From Microbacteriaceae bacterium (GTDB lineage Bacteria; Actinomycetota; Actinomycetes; Actinomycetales; Microbacteriaceae): DNA of 62,208 nt. Below the pieces are notes generated by a model that was given only the letters and a program-made list of their open reading frames with translations, was not told the origin of the DNA and did not search any database. Of the stretch, positions 27,390 to 36,710 are shown piece by piece (within the stretch, counting starts at the first letter, position 1; every line of letters begins with the position of its first letter). The stretch lies in NCBI GenBank assembly GCA_022487185.1, contig JAKVJE010000002.1:1-62208 (forward strand). Direction: 5' to 3'. The position numbers were made by a program, and so were the translations under genes.

Positions 27390-27883
27390 TGTGCGGCTTC
27401 GAGGGCCGCGATCAGCTCTGCCTTGCGCAGGGAGGAATAGCCGGTGAGTCCTCGTTCCTTGGCCAGCGCTTTGAGTTTCGGAACCGTCAGGGAGCGCAGG
27501 TCTGTGTCTGAGGGCGCCGTGGCCTCAGAGGGGTCCACGGTCAGACCTGTGCCGGACTCCGAGGTGGCAGTCTGCGTCGGGGCAGGGGTATATCCCTCGG
27601 GCGGGGCTGATACGACCGAGGTGGTAGCCCCAGCAGGATGGTCGGCAGAGCCCTGGAGTGTCGGGTGAGGGGCTCCGGCGGCCGGGGCGGCCGGCGCGCT
27701 CTCCGCCGCCTCCGCCGCAGAGTGAACATGCAGCCCCGGAGCTGTTGAAGATTCGCGGTTCGCAGTCGGCCCCGGCTCAGGCGGGGTGCCGCGCCGGCCG
27801 AGGAACGACTGGAGCATCCGTCCGAAGCCCCGTTGAATCGGAGCGAACCAGGAAAGGGGAGACTGCGAGTGTGACATGAACAT
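27386..27883 (-). CDS. Small Pro/Ala-rich protein with C-terminal Rho_N (SAP-like) domain
   Basis: C-terminus DLRSLTVPKLKALAKERGLTGYSSLRKAELIAALEAAQ matches the Rho termination factor N-terminal motif; middle is low complexity. Confidence 0.75.
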   Translation of the reverse strand: MFMSHSQSPLSWFAPIQRGFGRMLQSFLGRRGTPPEPGPTANRESSTAPGLHVHSAAEAAESAPAAPAAGAPHPTLQGSADHPAGATTSVVSAPPEGYTPAPTQTATSESGTGLTVDPSEATAPSDTDLRSLTVPKLKALAKERGLTGYSSLRKAELIAALEAAQ

Positions 27884-27957
27884 CCTTAGGACCAGCTGGT
27901 GTAGGTTGCGACCGTCCGCTCTGGAATAATAACCGGTACAGACGAGAGGGGTGCAGC

Positions 27958-28920
27958 ATGGCAACTGGGATCTTCACGGTGCCCGATGAAGAGACTCGCC
28001 GGCGAATCGGTGAGGTTGCGGGAGCACAGGTGCGCGTCTGGGATCTGAGCTCGTCTGCGGAGGAGGCCGGGCTCGAGGCAGAGGCGATTCGGGGTGTGCT
28101 CATCCCCAACTATTTCTTTAATGCGGCGGGATGGCAGCGTCTGGCCGATCTGCCCGGGCTTCAGCTGGTGCAGTTGCCCTCGGCCGGGTATGAACACGCC
28201 ATTCGATTCATTCCCGAAGGCGTGCGGCTCGCCAATGGTGCCGGGGTGCACGACGCAGAGACCGCGGAGCACGCTATCGGACTCGCATTGGCCTCGGTAC
28301 GTGGGTTTGGCCGCTGGCTTCGGGCCCAGGACGAGGGTCGCTGGGCTCCGGTGCAGGGACCATCGCTGGTCGACCGGCACGTCACCGTGGTCGGGTTCGG
28401 ACATGTGGGCCGCGCAATTGTGTCGCGGGTCCTGCCCTTTGAGGTGGAGCTGGAGGTGGTGGCCGGGCATACTCGAACCGAGCATGTCGATGGGCATGAG
28501 ATCTCGGTTCGCGCGATTTCCGATCTCCCCGAGGTGCTTCCGCACACCGAGGTACTCATTCTGATCGTGCCGATGTCGGATGAGACCCGGCACCTGATCG
28601 GGGCGCCGGAGCTGGCGTTGCTTCCCGATGGAGCGCATGTGATCAACGTGGCCCGGGGAGGAGTGGTGGATACGGAGGCGCTGCTCCCGGAGCTGCTCAG
28701 CGGTCGTCTCCACGCTGCGCTGGATGTCACGGATCCGGAGCCGCTTCCCCCGGACCATCCGCTCTGGAGAGCACCGGGATGCCTGATCACCCCGCATATC
28801 GGAGGGCTGACAGACGCGACGGCCCCTCGAGTAGCGGCACTCTGGCGGGATCAGATCGAGGCGATGGTGGCTGGAAGTCCCCTCCGGAATCTGGTGGCCG
28901 TTTCTCACGGGGTTCACTGA
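27958..28920 (+). CDS. D-isomer 2-hydroxyacid dehydrogenase family protein
   Basis: VTVVGFGHVGRAIVSRVLPFEVELEVVAGHTR...LILIVPMSDETRHLIGAPELALLPDGAHVINVARGGVVDTEALL. Confidence 0.92.
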   Translation: MATGIFTVPDEETRRRIGEVAGAQVRVWDLSSSAEEAGLEAEAIRGVLIPNYFFNAAGWQRLADLPGLQLVQLPSAGYEHAIRFIPEGVRLANGAGVHDAETAEHAIGLALASVRGFGRWLRAQDEGRWAPVQGPSLVDRHVTVVGFGHVGRAIVSRVLPFEVELEVVAGHTRTEHVDGHEISVRAISDLPEVLPHTEVLILIVPMSDETRHLIGAPELALLPDGAHVINVARGGVVDTEALLPELLSGRLHAALDVTDPEPLPPDHPLWRAPGCLITPHIGGLTDATAPRVAALWRDQIEAMVAGSPLRNLVAVSHGVH

Positions 28921-29225
28921 TGTCGGAGCCTCAGGATGCGGAACTCGAGGAGCTCCGGCAGCAGATCGATGTCTTTGACGAGCGCCTGATCTCGATCCTC
29001 TCGGAGCGCTTCCACTGCACGCGCCAAATCGGGCGGCTCAAGTCAGAGCGAAGGCTCCCTGCCGTCGATTCCTCGCGGGAGCGTGAGCACCTGGACCGTC
29101 TTCGGGAACAGGCTGAAGGGCTTGGAGTCGATCCCGAGCTTGCAGAGCACCTGTTTTCCGAGATCATGGGGCAGGTAGTGCAGGAGCATCGGGATATTGC
29201 ACGGGCGGGGCGCCGCGGGCGGTGA
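28920..29225 (+). CDS. Chorismate mutase (AroQ class)
   Basis: ELEELRQQIDVFDERLISILSERFHCTRQIGRLKSERRLPAVDSSREREHLDRLREQAEGLGVDPELAEHLFSEIMGQVVQEHRDI. Confidence 0.9.
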   Translation: MSEPQDAELEELRQQIDVFDERLISILSERFHCTRQIGRLKSERRLPAVDSSREREHLDRLREQAEGLGVDPELAEHLFSEIMGQVVQEHRDIARAGRRGR

Positions 29226-30664
29226 GCTCCTTCAGCTGGGTTCTCCCCGTCCTTGAGGCGATCATCATTGTTGTGGCACTGTTCGTCGTGCCGCGGCGGC
29301 GCAGTCCGTCGGCCGCGATTGCCTGGCTTTTGCTCATCGTGGTGCTGCCGTTTGTCGGAATCATCCTGTTCCTGTTGCTGGGATCACATCACCTCCCCGC
29401 CTCCCGACGGCGGAAAGAGGATGCCGTCGCCCCGGTGATCCGTGCCGCGGCGCAGGAACTCGGTGAGAGTGCGCTACCGGGCGGTGACTCCCCGAGCTGG
29501 GTCACCGAGGTAGTCTCTCTGGCACACCGGCTGGGTGGTATGCCGATGCTGTCGGGAAACTCGGTCCGCCTGAGTTCTCGGATCGAGGACAGTCTCGAGT
29601 CGTTGATCTCAGACATCGACCGGGCACGCGAGGTCGTGAATGTGCAGTTCTACATCCTCGTCTGCGATGCTCGCACAGAACCGGTTTTCGCCGCTCTGGA
29701 ACGTGCGACGGCACGCGGGGTCCGAGTGCACGTCCTGATGGATGGATGGGCATCTCGCTGGATCCGGGGAGGCCGGCGCACTCGTCGCCGTCTGCGCAAG
29801 CTCGGAGCAGAGTGGTCGTACATGCTGCCATTGCGCCCCCTCTGGGGTGAATTTCAGCGTCCGGACCTCCGGAATCATCGCAAAATTGTCACGATCGACG
29901 CCAATGTTGCGTACACGGGATCGATGAATCTCATCGATGACTCGTACAACCGGTCCTCGACCCGGCGATCGGGGATGCGGTGGGTCGATCTGCTGCTGCG
30001 TGTGGAGGGACCGGCGGCGCGAGAACTCGCCGCGGTGTTCAGCACAGATTGGTATCTGGAGACGGGACAGGCCCTGGAACGCCCCACACCCGTTTCCGAG
30101 GTTCCCAGGGGGAGCGCTCTCTGCCAGGTGGTCCCCAGCGGCCCGGGATATGCGAGCGAATCGAACCTGAAGGTGTTCCTCTCCCTGCTGCACCATGCGC
30201 GCCGTCACGTCGTGATCGTGAGTCCGTATTTCGTGCCGAATGAGGCGATGCTGTATGCCCTCTCGAACGCGGTGGCCCGCAAGGTGCGCATCGAACTGTA
30301 TGTGTCCGAGCAGGGAGATCATCTCTCAGTGCAACATGCACAGGCCTCGTACTACGAACAGCTCCTCGCGATGGGAGTGGAGCTGTATCTGTTCCGTCGG
30401 CCGGGGCTCCTCCATGCCAAGTTCGTGAGCGTCGACGACCGGTTGGTGGCCCTGGGATCTTCAAACATGGATATGCGTTCGTTCCAGCTCAATATGGAAG
30501 TCACTGTGCTCGGGGCCGGTCCTGAGCTCGTAGGGCTTGTGGGTTCGGTCGCAGCCGATTATCGATCGCGGTCCCGGCGTCTGTTTCCCGCGGAGTGGGC
30601 CCGCCGGCCACTGCTGGTCCGGGGGCTCGACAACCTGATGCGCCTGACCTCAGCACTCCAATAG
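29222..30664 (+). CDS. cls: Cardiolipin synthase
   Basis: Two N-terminal TM helices and two PLD HKD-type motifs (LRNHRKIVTIDANVAYTGSMNL; LLHAKFVSVDDRLVALGSSNMDMRS). GTG start overlapping the CM stop. Confidence 0.92.
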   Translation: MSSFSWVLPVLEAIIIVVALFVVPRRRSPSAAIAWLLLIVVLPFVGIILFLLLGSHHLPASRRRKEDAVAPVIRAAAQELGESALPGGDSPSWVTEVVSLAHRLGGMPMLSGNSVRLSSRIEDSLESLISDIDRAREVVNVQFYILVCDARTEPVFAALERATARGVRVHVLMDGWASRWIRGGRRTRRRLRKLGAEWSYMLPLRPLWGEFQRPDLRNHRKIVTIDANVAYTGSMNLIDDSYNRSSTRRSGMRWVDLLLRVEGPAARELAAVFSTDWYLETGQALERPTPVSEVPRGSALCQVVPSGPGYASESNLKVFLSLLHHARRHVVIVSPYFVPNEAMLYALSNAVARKVRIELYVSEQGDHLSVQHAQASYYEQLLAMGVELYLFRRPGLLHAKFVSVDDRLVALGSSNMDMRSFQLNMEVTVLGAGPELVGLVGSVAADYRSRSRRLFPAEWARRPLLVRGLDNLMRLTSALQ

Positions 30665-30689
30665 CGAGAGAAAGGGCTGCTAGAGTGGC

Positions 30690-30813
30690 CCCGACGAGGG
30701 GGAGTATCCCGATCACGCTGTGTCGTCAGTACGCCATCCGGCCGGTGCAGCGGCGCCTTTCTGAGACGTGGGAAAGACCTTTGCACATCCAGCACCCGCA
30801 GTGAAAGGTCCTC
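30690..30813 (+). ncRNA. Probable yybP-ykoY (Mn2+-sensing) riboswitch upstream of terC
   Basis: Leader CCCCGACGAGGGGGAGTATCCCGATCACGCTGTGTCGTCAGTACG..., with GGGGAGTA and GTCAGTAC cores as recalled for this class, immediately upstream of a TerC gene, the classic downstream gene. Confidence 0.7.
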
Positions 30814-30814
30814 C

Positions 30815-31846
30815 ATGACGCAGCTTCCCCTTTGGTTCGAGATCACCGCCAGCATCGTGCTCATCGTCATCTTGCTCGCCGATCTTGCCCTGGTGGTGCA
30901 TCGTCCGCATATTCCCTCCATGCGGGAGGCCACCGGCTGGGTGGTGTTCTACGTGTGCCTTGCGCTGATATTCGCCGGGGTCCTGTTCTGGATCGGGGAT
31001 GCAGATCACGCGGGGCAGTTCGTGGCCGGCTGGCTGACGGAATACAGCCTGAGTATTGATAACCTCTTTGTCTTCCTGCTCATCATGAGCCGGTTTAAAG
31101 TCCCTGCGAAGTCGCAGCAGGAAGTCCTGATGGCGGGCATCCTCGTGGCTCTGGTCCTTCGTGGGATCTTCATCGCGCTCGGCGCGCAGTTGATCGAAAA
31201 CTTTTCGTGGGTGTTCTACCTGTTCGGCGCGTATCTGCTCGTCGTGGCTGCCCGGCAGGCCTTCGGCTCGGAAGAGGCAGAACAGGATGAGCCCGGGGCC
31301 CTGGAACGGATTCTCCAGAAGCGGCTGAATCTCACGGACTCTTTCTCAGGAATGCAGTTTCGGGTAACCGTGGAGGGCGAGCGGCGCTGGACACCTCTGC
31401 TGGGAGTGCTCTTGGCCCTGGGAGGTACGGATCTGCTCTTCGCGCTGGACTCCATTCCGGCAATCTTCGGGATCACGCAGAGCGCTTTCCTGGTGCTCGC
31501 AGCAAACGTCTTTGCCCTGATGGGCTTACGTCAGCTCTATTTCCTGCTCGGAGGGCTGGTGCAGAAGCTTCCATACCTGAAGTACGGGATCGCAGCGATC
31601 CTGGCGTTCATTGGGGTCAAACTGTTCACGCATGCGCTTCATACCAATGAGGTGCCCTTTATCAACGGTGGGCAGGGCGTCTCCTGGGCACCTGAGATCG
31701 GCACGGTCGCCTCCCTGATCTTTATCGTGGCGGCAATGCTCCTGGCGACGCTCGCGAGCGTGGTCTCCCTGAAGATGCAGCGCCGGCGTAGTATCGTCGA
31801 TCGGCAGCAACCGCTATCGGAGCGGCGGGATGGAGGAGCAAAATGA
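30815..31846 (+). CDS. TerC family integral membrane protein (putative Mn exporter)
   Basis: AGWLTEYSLSIDNLFVFLLIMSRFKVP ... GGTDLLFALDSIPAIFGITQSAFLVLAANVFALMGLRQLYFLL. Confidence 0.93.
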   Translation: MTQLPLWFEITASIVLIVILLADLALVVHRPHIPSMREATGWVVFYVCLALIFAGVLFWIGDADHAGQFVAGWLTEYSLSIDNLFVFLLIMSRFKVPAKSQQEVLMAGILVALVLRGIFIALGAQLIENFSWVFYLFGAYLLVVAARQAFGSEEAEQDEPGALERILQKRLNLTDSFSGMQFRVTVEGERRWTPLLGVLLALGGTDLLFALDSIPAIFGITQSAFLVLAANVFALMGLRQLYFLLGGLVQKLPYLKYGIAAILAFIGVKLFTHALHTNEVPFINGGQGVSWAPEIGTVASLIFIVAAMLLATLASVVSLKMQRRRSIVDRQQPLSERRDGGAK

Positions 31847-33228
31847 CCGAGACGATCCCGGTTGGGGCCCAGCCGTTTCAGAGCGCGCCAGTGCATGCCA
31901 GTGTCATGCACATCAATGGCGGCAAGCCGCTCAACGGGCGCATCGATATCAAGGGCGCCAAGAACCTCGTCACCAAGGCCATGGTGGCCTCGCTGCTGGG
32001 AACCACTCCGAGTGTCCTCCGCAATGTCCCCGACATCAGTGACGTCCGGGTGGTTGCCGGGCTGCTGGATCTGCATGGGGTGAAGATTTCCCATGGGGAG
32101 CACCTCGATGATCTGGTACTGGACCCGCGTGCGGTGGAGCAAGCCCACATGGCCGAGATCAACGCCTATGCAGGCGATTCCCGTATTCCCATCCTTTTCT
32201 GCGGACCGCTGCTCCACCGGCTGGGGGAGGCCCTGATCCCGGACCTCGGCGGCTGCAAGATCGGATCCCGACCCATCGACTACCACCTGGCGGTGTTGCG
32301 CAGTTTCGGGGCGAAGGTCGAAAAGCTTCCCGAGGGTATCCGGATGACGGCCCCGGATGGGCTCCACGGGGCCAAGATTGAGCTCCCCTATCCGAGTGTT
32401 GGCGCTACCGAACAGGTGCTGCTGACCTCGACCCTGGCCGAGGGCATCACCGTGCTGAAGGGTGCGGCCGTCGAGCCCGAGATCATAGATCTGGTCGCCA
32501 TCCTGCAGAAGATGGGTGCCGTGATCACGGTTCAGGCCGATCGGGTCATCCGGGTGGAGGGCGTTCAGGAGCTCAAGGGCTACGTCCACCGTGCGATCTG
32601 TGACCGCAACGAGGCGGCCTCCTGGGCCTCCGCGGCCCTTGCCACCGAGGGGGACATCACGGTAGGCGGGGCAAAGCAGGAGGACATGATGGCCTTCCTG
32701 AACGTCTTCCGCAAGGTCGGGGGCGGGTTCGAGGTCATGGAGGATGGCATCCGCTTCTACCAGGCCGATTCCGAGCTGCACTCGGTGGCAATCGAGACCG
32801 ACGTCCACCCGGGATTCATGACTGATTGGCAGCAGCCGCTCGTCGTCGCCCTGACGAAGGCCCACGGGATGTCGGTTGTGCACGAAACGGTCTATGAGAA
32901 CCGTTTCAAGTTCACGGAGGCCCTGGTACAGATGGGGGCCAACATCCAGCTGTATCGCGAATGCCTGGGGAGCGTGCACTGCCGTTTCGGCGAGCGCAAC
33001 TTCTTCCACTCCGCGGTGATTGCGGGGCCGACCGGTCTCCACGGTGCAGACATCGTGGTCCCCGACCTCCGTGGCGGGTTCTCCCATGTGGTGGCCGCAC
33101 TGAGCGCACAGGGGCATTCCACCGTGCGCAACGTCGGCATCATCAGCCGCGGATATGAACGCTTCACCGAGAAGCTGGATGCGCTCGGCGCCGACTTCGA
33201 CGATGACGCTGCCGAGGTCCGCGCGTGA
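31843..33228 (+). CDS. murA: UDP-N-acetylglucosamine 1-carboxyvinyltransferase
   Basis: INGGKPLNGRIDIKGAKNLVTKAMVASLL ... LGGCKIGSRPIDYH (catalytic Cys present). Confidence 0.93.
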   Translation: MTETIPVGAQPFQSAPVHASVMHINGGKPLNGRIDIKGAKNLVTKAMVASLLGTTPSVLRNVPDISDVRVVAGLLDLHGVKISHGEHLDDLVLDPRAVEQAHMAEINAYAGDSRIPILFCGPLLHRLGEALIPDLGGCKIGSRPIDYHLAVLRSFGAKVEKLPEGIRMTAPDGLHGAKIELPYPSVGATEQVLLTSTLAEGITVLKGAAVEPEIIDLVAILQKMGAVITVQADRVIRVEGVQELKGYVHRAICDRNEAASWASAALATEGDITVGGAKQEDMMAFLNVFRKVGGGFEVMEDGIRFYQADSELHSVAIETDVHPGFMTDWQQPLVVALTKAHGMSVVHETVYENRFKFTEALVQMGANIQLYRECLGSVHCRFGERNFFHSAVIAGPTGLHGADIVVPDLRGGFSHVVAALSAQGHSTVRNVGIISRGYERFTEKLDALGADFDDDAAEVRA

Positions 33229-33959
33229 CCGGACGTGGTTCGCTGGAGCGGCCGGGATTTGCTCGGTTCGTCACCTCGTGGGCGCTCCCGATCCTAGATC
33301 TCATCGCAGGCCAGGACTACCGTGATGCCGCTCGGATCCCAAAACAGGGGCCGGCGATCTTCGTCGTGAACCATGTGAGCAAGATCGATCCTGTGCTGAT
33401 GGCCCGATTCCTGTGGCGGCAGGGGCGGATGTTCCGGTTCCTGGCGAAACAGCAGCTTTTCGAGGCTCCGATCCTCGGGCGTTTCCTGCACGGGTTGCAG
33501 CTGATCCCGGTCGATCGAGCCTCCGGGGGCGGGCATTCCCTTCAGGAGGCCCAGGACTGGATCGCGCGGGGGACCGGTGTGGTGATCTACCCGGAGGGAA
33601 CCCTGACGCGTGACCCGGACCTCTGGCCGATGCGCGGCCACCCGGGGATGGTCCGGCTCTGCCTGGAGACCGGAGCCCCGCTGATCCCGCTCGCGCAGTG
33701 GGGCGGGCAGGATATTTTGCCCAGATACGCCAAGCGCCTGCACCTGGTGCCGCGCAAGCAGTTCCACGTTCAGGCCGGGAACCCGATTCCCGCATCCACT
33801 GTTCGTGACTGGGTACGTGAGGACGGGGTTCGCGGGGCGACGGATCGCATCATGCTTCAGATCACGTCGCTCCTGGAACAGCTGCGGGGGCCCAAGCCGC
33901 CCCGGGGCCTCTGGTCACCGCGGCACGGGAGTTCCTCGGACGGGGAGGGCAACTCGTGA
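33225..33959 (+). CDS. 1-acyl-sn-glycerol-3-phosphate acyltransferase (PlsC-like)
   Basis: FVVNHVSKIDPVLMARF (NHxxxxD), FLHGLQLIPVDR, VIYPEGTLTRDP. Confidence 0.92.
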   Translation: MTGRGSLERPGFARFVTSWALPILDLIAGQDYRDAARIPKQGPAIFVVNHVSKIDPVLMARFLWRQGRMFRFLAKQQLFEAPILGRFLHGLQLIPVDRASGGGHSLQEAQDWIARGTGVVIYPEGTLTRDPDLWPMRGHPGMVRLCLETGAPLIPLAQWGGQDILPRYAKRLHLVPRKQFHVQAGNPIPASTVRDWVREDGVRGATDRIMLQITSLLEQLRGPKPPRGLWSPRHGSSSDGEGNS

Positions 33960-34960
33960 GTGTCGCCGTGGTGGGCGCCGGGTCCTGGGGGACGGCGTTC
34001 GCGAAGTGTCTCGCCGATGGCGGCAACGATGTCACAATCTGGGCGCGTCGGCGGAAGGTCGTCGATGAGATCAACTACGAGCATCGGAATGGGGATTACC
34101 TTCCCGAGATCTGGCTCCCGGAGAATCTGACGGCCGACCTGGATGTGGCCTCTGCTCTCCGCGATGTCCGTCTCGTGTTCCTCGCCATCCCCGCTCAGAA
34201 GCTCCGCGCGCAGCTGGGGGCCATGAGCGGGCTGTTCGATGAACAGGCCGTACTGATCAGTCTTTCGAAGGGACTGGAAAAGGGCACCCGTCTGCGCATG
34301 AGTGAGGTGATCCATGAGGCACTCGACTGGCCGGAGGACCAGATTGCCTCTCTGAGCGGCCCGAATATCGCCCTCGAGATCGCGCAGGAACAGCCCAGCG
34401 CCGCTGCGGTGGCCGCCACCACGGAGGCGGTGGCCTCTGAGATTGCCGCTGTCGCGACCAACTCGTATTTCAGCGCGTTCACGAACACCGACCTGGTGGG
34501 AACCGAATTCGGCGGAACCTTGAAGAATCTCGTCGCTGTGGCCGTAGGGATCGTTGCGGGTGTGGGGTACGGGGAAAACACGAAGGCCTCGATTATCACG
34601 AGAGGGCTTGCGGAGATCACCCGGTTCGCGGTGCAATTCGGGGCAAAACCCACCACGATGGCAGGGCTGGCCGGCCTGGGGGACCTGATCGCCACCTGCG
34701 AGTCGCCCCTCTCCCGGAATCACACTGCCGGGCGGCTCCTCGGTGAGGGGAAACCGCTCTCAGAGGTCATCGACCGGATGCAGCAGACGGCCGAGGGGCT
34801 GAGCTCAGTGGCCCCTGTCCTGGAACTGGCTCGAGTGCACGGCATCGCCATGCCGATTGTGACGCAGGTCTCCGAGGTCCTCGCCGGTACCATGGATCCA
34901 CGAGATATCGCTCCGCATCTGACCAGTGAGGTGGATTCACCGGTGAGCGAGCTGGGCTGA
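33956..34960 (+). CDS. gpsA: NAD(P)H-dependent glycerol-3-phosphate dehydrogenase
   Basis: VAVVGAGSWGTAFAKCLADGGNDVTIWARR ... VGTEFGGTLKNLVAVAVGIVAGVGYGENTKASIITRGLAEI ... LAGLGDLIATC. Confidence 0.96.
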   Translation: MSVAVVGAGSWGTAFAKCLADGGNDVTIWARRRKVVDEINYEHRNGDYLPEIWLPENLTADLDVASALRDVRLVFLAIPAQKLRAQLGAMSGLFDEQAVLISLSKGLEKGTRLRMSEVIHEALDWPEDQIASLSGPNIALEIAQEQPSAAAVAATTEAVASEIAAVATNSYFSAFTNTDLVGTEFGGTLKNLVAVAVGIVAGVGYGENTKASIITRGLAEITRFAVQFGAKPTTMAGLAGLGDLIATCESPLSRNHTAGRLLGEGKPLSEVIDRMQQTAEGLSSVAPVLELARVHGIAMPIVTQVSEVLAGTMDPRDIAPHLTSEVDSPVSELG

Positions 34961-34976
34961 GCCGAAGGGGGCTTCC

Positions 34977-36044
34977 ATGCAGACTGTTGCGGTGGTGTTT
35001 GGCGGACGATCGAGCGAACACGAGATCAGCTGTGTGTCCGGGGGTGCGGTGCTCTCCGCCATCGACCGCACCCGGTACCGGGTGATTCCGGTGGGAATCC
35101 GGAAAGACGGCCGGATGCAACTTGTGCCCGATGACCCGTCACAGTATGCGATGGATCCCCACCACATGCCGACGATTACGGGGGAGGGACCGGAGGTTCT
35201 CTGGCCCAGCCGCGTCGGCGATCGCATGCTCCGGGTTCTGGAAGACGGCCGCGTCCGAGATGTCGCCGAGATCGATATCGTCTTTCCAGTGCTTCATGGG
35301 CGGTGGGGCGAGGATGGGACCATCCAGGGACTCTTCGAGCTTTCGGGTGTGCCGTATGTGGGGAATGGAGTCCTGGCCTCGGCTGCCGGAATGGACAAGG
35401 AGTTCACCAAACGGATTCTGGATGCCGCCGGGCTTGAGGTCGGACGGTGGGCCGCGGTGCGGCGTGCGGACCGGGCGGATGCCCCCCGCATCGCTGCTGA
35501 CCTCGGCTATCCGGTCTTCGTCAAACCGGCTCGCGCAGGCTCCAGCGTGGGCGTGAGTCGTGCCGAGGGTCCGGACGAACTCGAGCGTGCGGTGGAACTC
35601 GCTTTTGCGGAGGACTCCAAGATCTTGATCGAGCACGAGCTCCGCGGCCGGGAGGTCGAGATCGCCGTGCTGGGCCCCCGAACTGGGGAGGAGCCGCGGG
35701 TTTCCTCGGTGGCTGGCGAGATCGTCGTGTCGTCCGGGGGCTTCTACGACTACCGTTCGAAATATCTATCGGCGGAACAGGCCACGACGATCTGCCCGGC
35801 GGATGTGACGCCGACGCAGCTCGCGGCCCTGCAGCAGGCAGCCAGAGCGACGTTCGTGGCGCTGGACTGCGCCGGGCTGGCGCGCGTCGATATGTTTCTC
35901 GACGGCGACGTGGCGACAATCAACGAGATCAACACACTGCCCGGATTTACCCCGATCTCCATCTTCCCGATCTGCTGGGAGAAATCCGGGCTGGACTACA
36001 CCGAACTGATTACCGACCTGCTCGAGCAGGCGCAGGGGCGCTAA
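34977..36044 (+). CDS. ddl: D-alanine--D-alanine ligase
   Basis: VAVVFGGRSSEHEISCVSGGAVL ... VFPVLHGRWGEDGTIQGLFELSGVPYVGNGVLASAAGMDKEFTKRIL ... INEINTLPGFTPISIFP. Confidence 0.96.
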   Translation: MQTVAVVFGGRSSEHEISCVSGGAVLSAIDRTRYRVIPVGIRKDGRMQLVPDDPSQYAMDPHHMPTITGEGPEVLWPSRVGDRMLRVLEDGRVRDVAEIDIVFPVLHGRWGEDGTIQGLFELSGVPYVGNGVLASAAGMDKEFTKRILDAAGLEVGRWAAVRRADRADAPRIAADLGYPVFVKPARAGSSVGVSRAEGPDELERAVELAFAEDSKILIEHELRGREVEIAVLGPRTGEEPRVSSVAGEIVVSSGGFYDYRSKYLSAEQATTICPADVTPTQLAALQQAARATFVALDCAGLARVDMFLDGDVATINEINTLPGFTPISIFPICWEKSGLDYTELITDLLEQAQGR

Positions 36045-36637
36045 TCTTCGCTCCCGGCTGTTCTCCGGGGCTCGGCGGCCCCGGTCCGCTCGAGGATCCA
36101 GAGCACCGTTTCTCCGTAGCGTTTGGAGCGGCGCAGAGTCAGGGACTCGGGTAGCTCTGGCTCGGGGGAGCGGGACGAACGCTCTACGACGACGCTCGCC
36201 TCTGAGCTCAGCAGCCGGGGAAGAGCGCGAAGATCTGCCGCGAGTTCTGTTTCGGCGAGCGCATACGGCGGATCGAGAAAGACGAGATCAAAGGTTCCGC
36301 TGGACTGCCCGAGCCACCGCCGGACGGGGATGGCTGCCACAGTGGCCCGAGGTCCTGCGATGGCATCCGCCACCGCCGCGGCATTCCGGCGACAGATCTG
36401 GGCAGCGCTCCGTGAGGATTCGACGAGAACCGCGCTGTGCGCTCCTCGTGACAGTGCCTCGAGTCCGAGCGCTCCCGATCCCGCATAGAGGTCCGCGACG
36501 TGTGCTCCGGACAGGAGGCCCTCAGCCTCCAGCGAGGAGAACAGGGCCTCCCGAACCCGGTCGCTGGTGGGCCGGGTGCCGTGGGCTGGGGTCGCCAGGG
36601 GGAGGGAGCCTGCAGCCCCCGAGATGATTCGGGTCAC
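36041..36637 (-). CDS. rsmD: 16S rRNA (guanine(966)-N(2))-methyltransferase RsmD
   Basis: VTRIISGAAGSLPLATPAHGTRPTSDRVREALFSSLE...VADLYAGSGALGLEALSRGA...LVFLDPPY; GTG start at 36637. Confidence 0.93.
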   Translation of the reverse strand: MTRIISGAAGSLPLATPAHGTRPTSDRVREALFSSLEAEGLLSGAHVADLYAGSGALGLEALSRGAHSAVLVESSRSAAQICRRNAAAVADAIAGPRATVAAIPVRRWLGQSSGTFDLVFLDPPYALAETELAADLRALPRLLSSEASVVVERSSRSPEPELPESLTLRRSKRYGETVLWILERTGAAEPRRTAGSED

Positions 36638-36710
36638 CTCAGTATTGTCCCACCCCGTGATCCCGGCGGCGGGGGATGCATTCGTCCGGGGCAGGGCCGA
36701 CAATGGAGGG

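Noticed and set aside
31639-33117. 492-codon minus-strand ORF across terC/murA
   Set aside because: Same antisense artefact; the murA/terC frames are unambiguous and the antisense translation is composition-driven.
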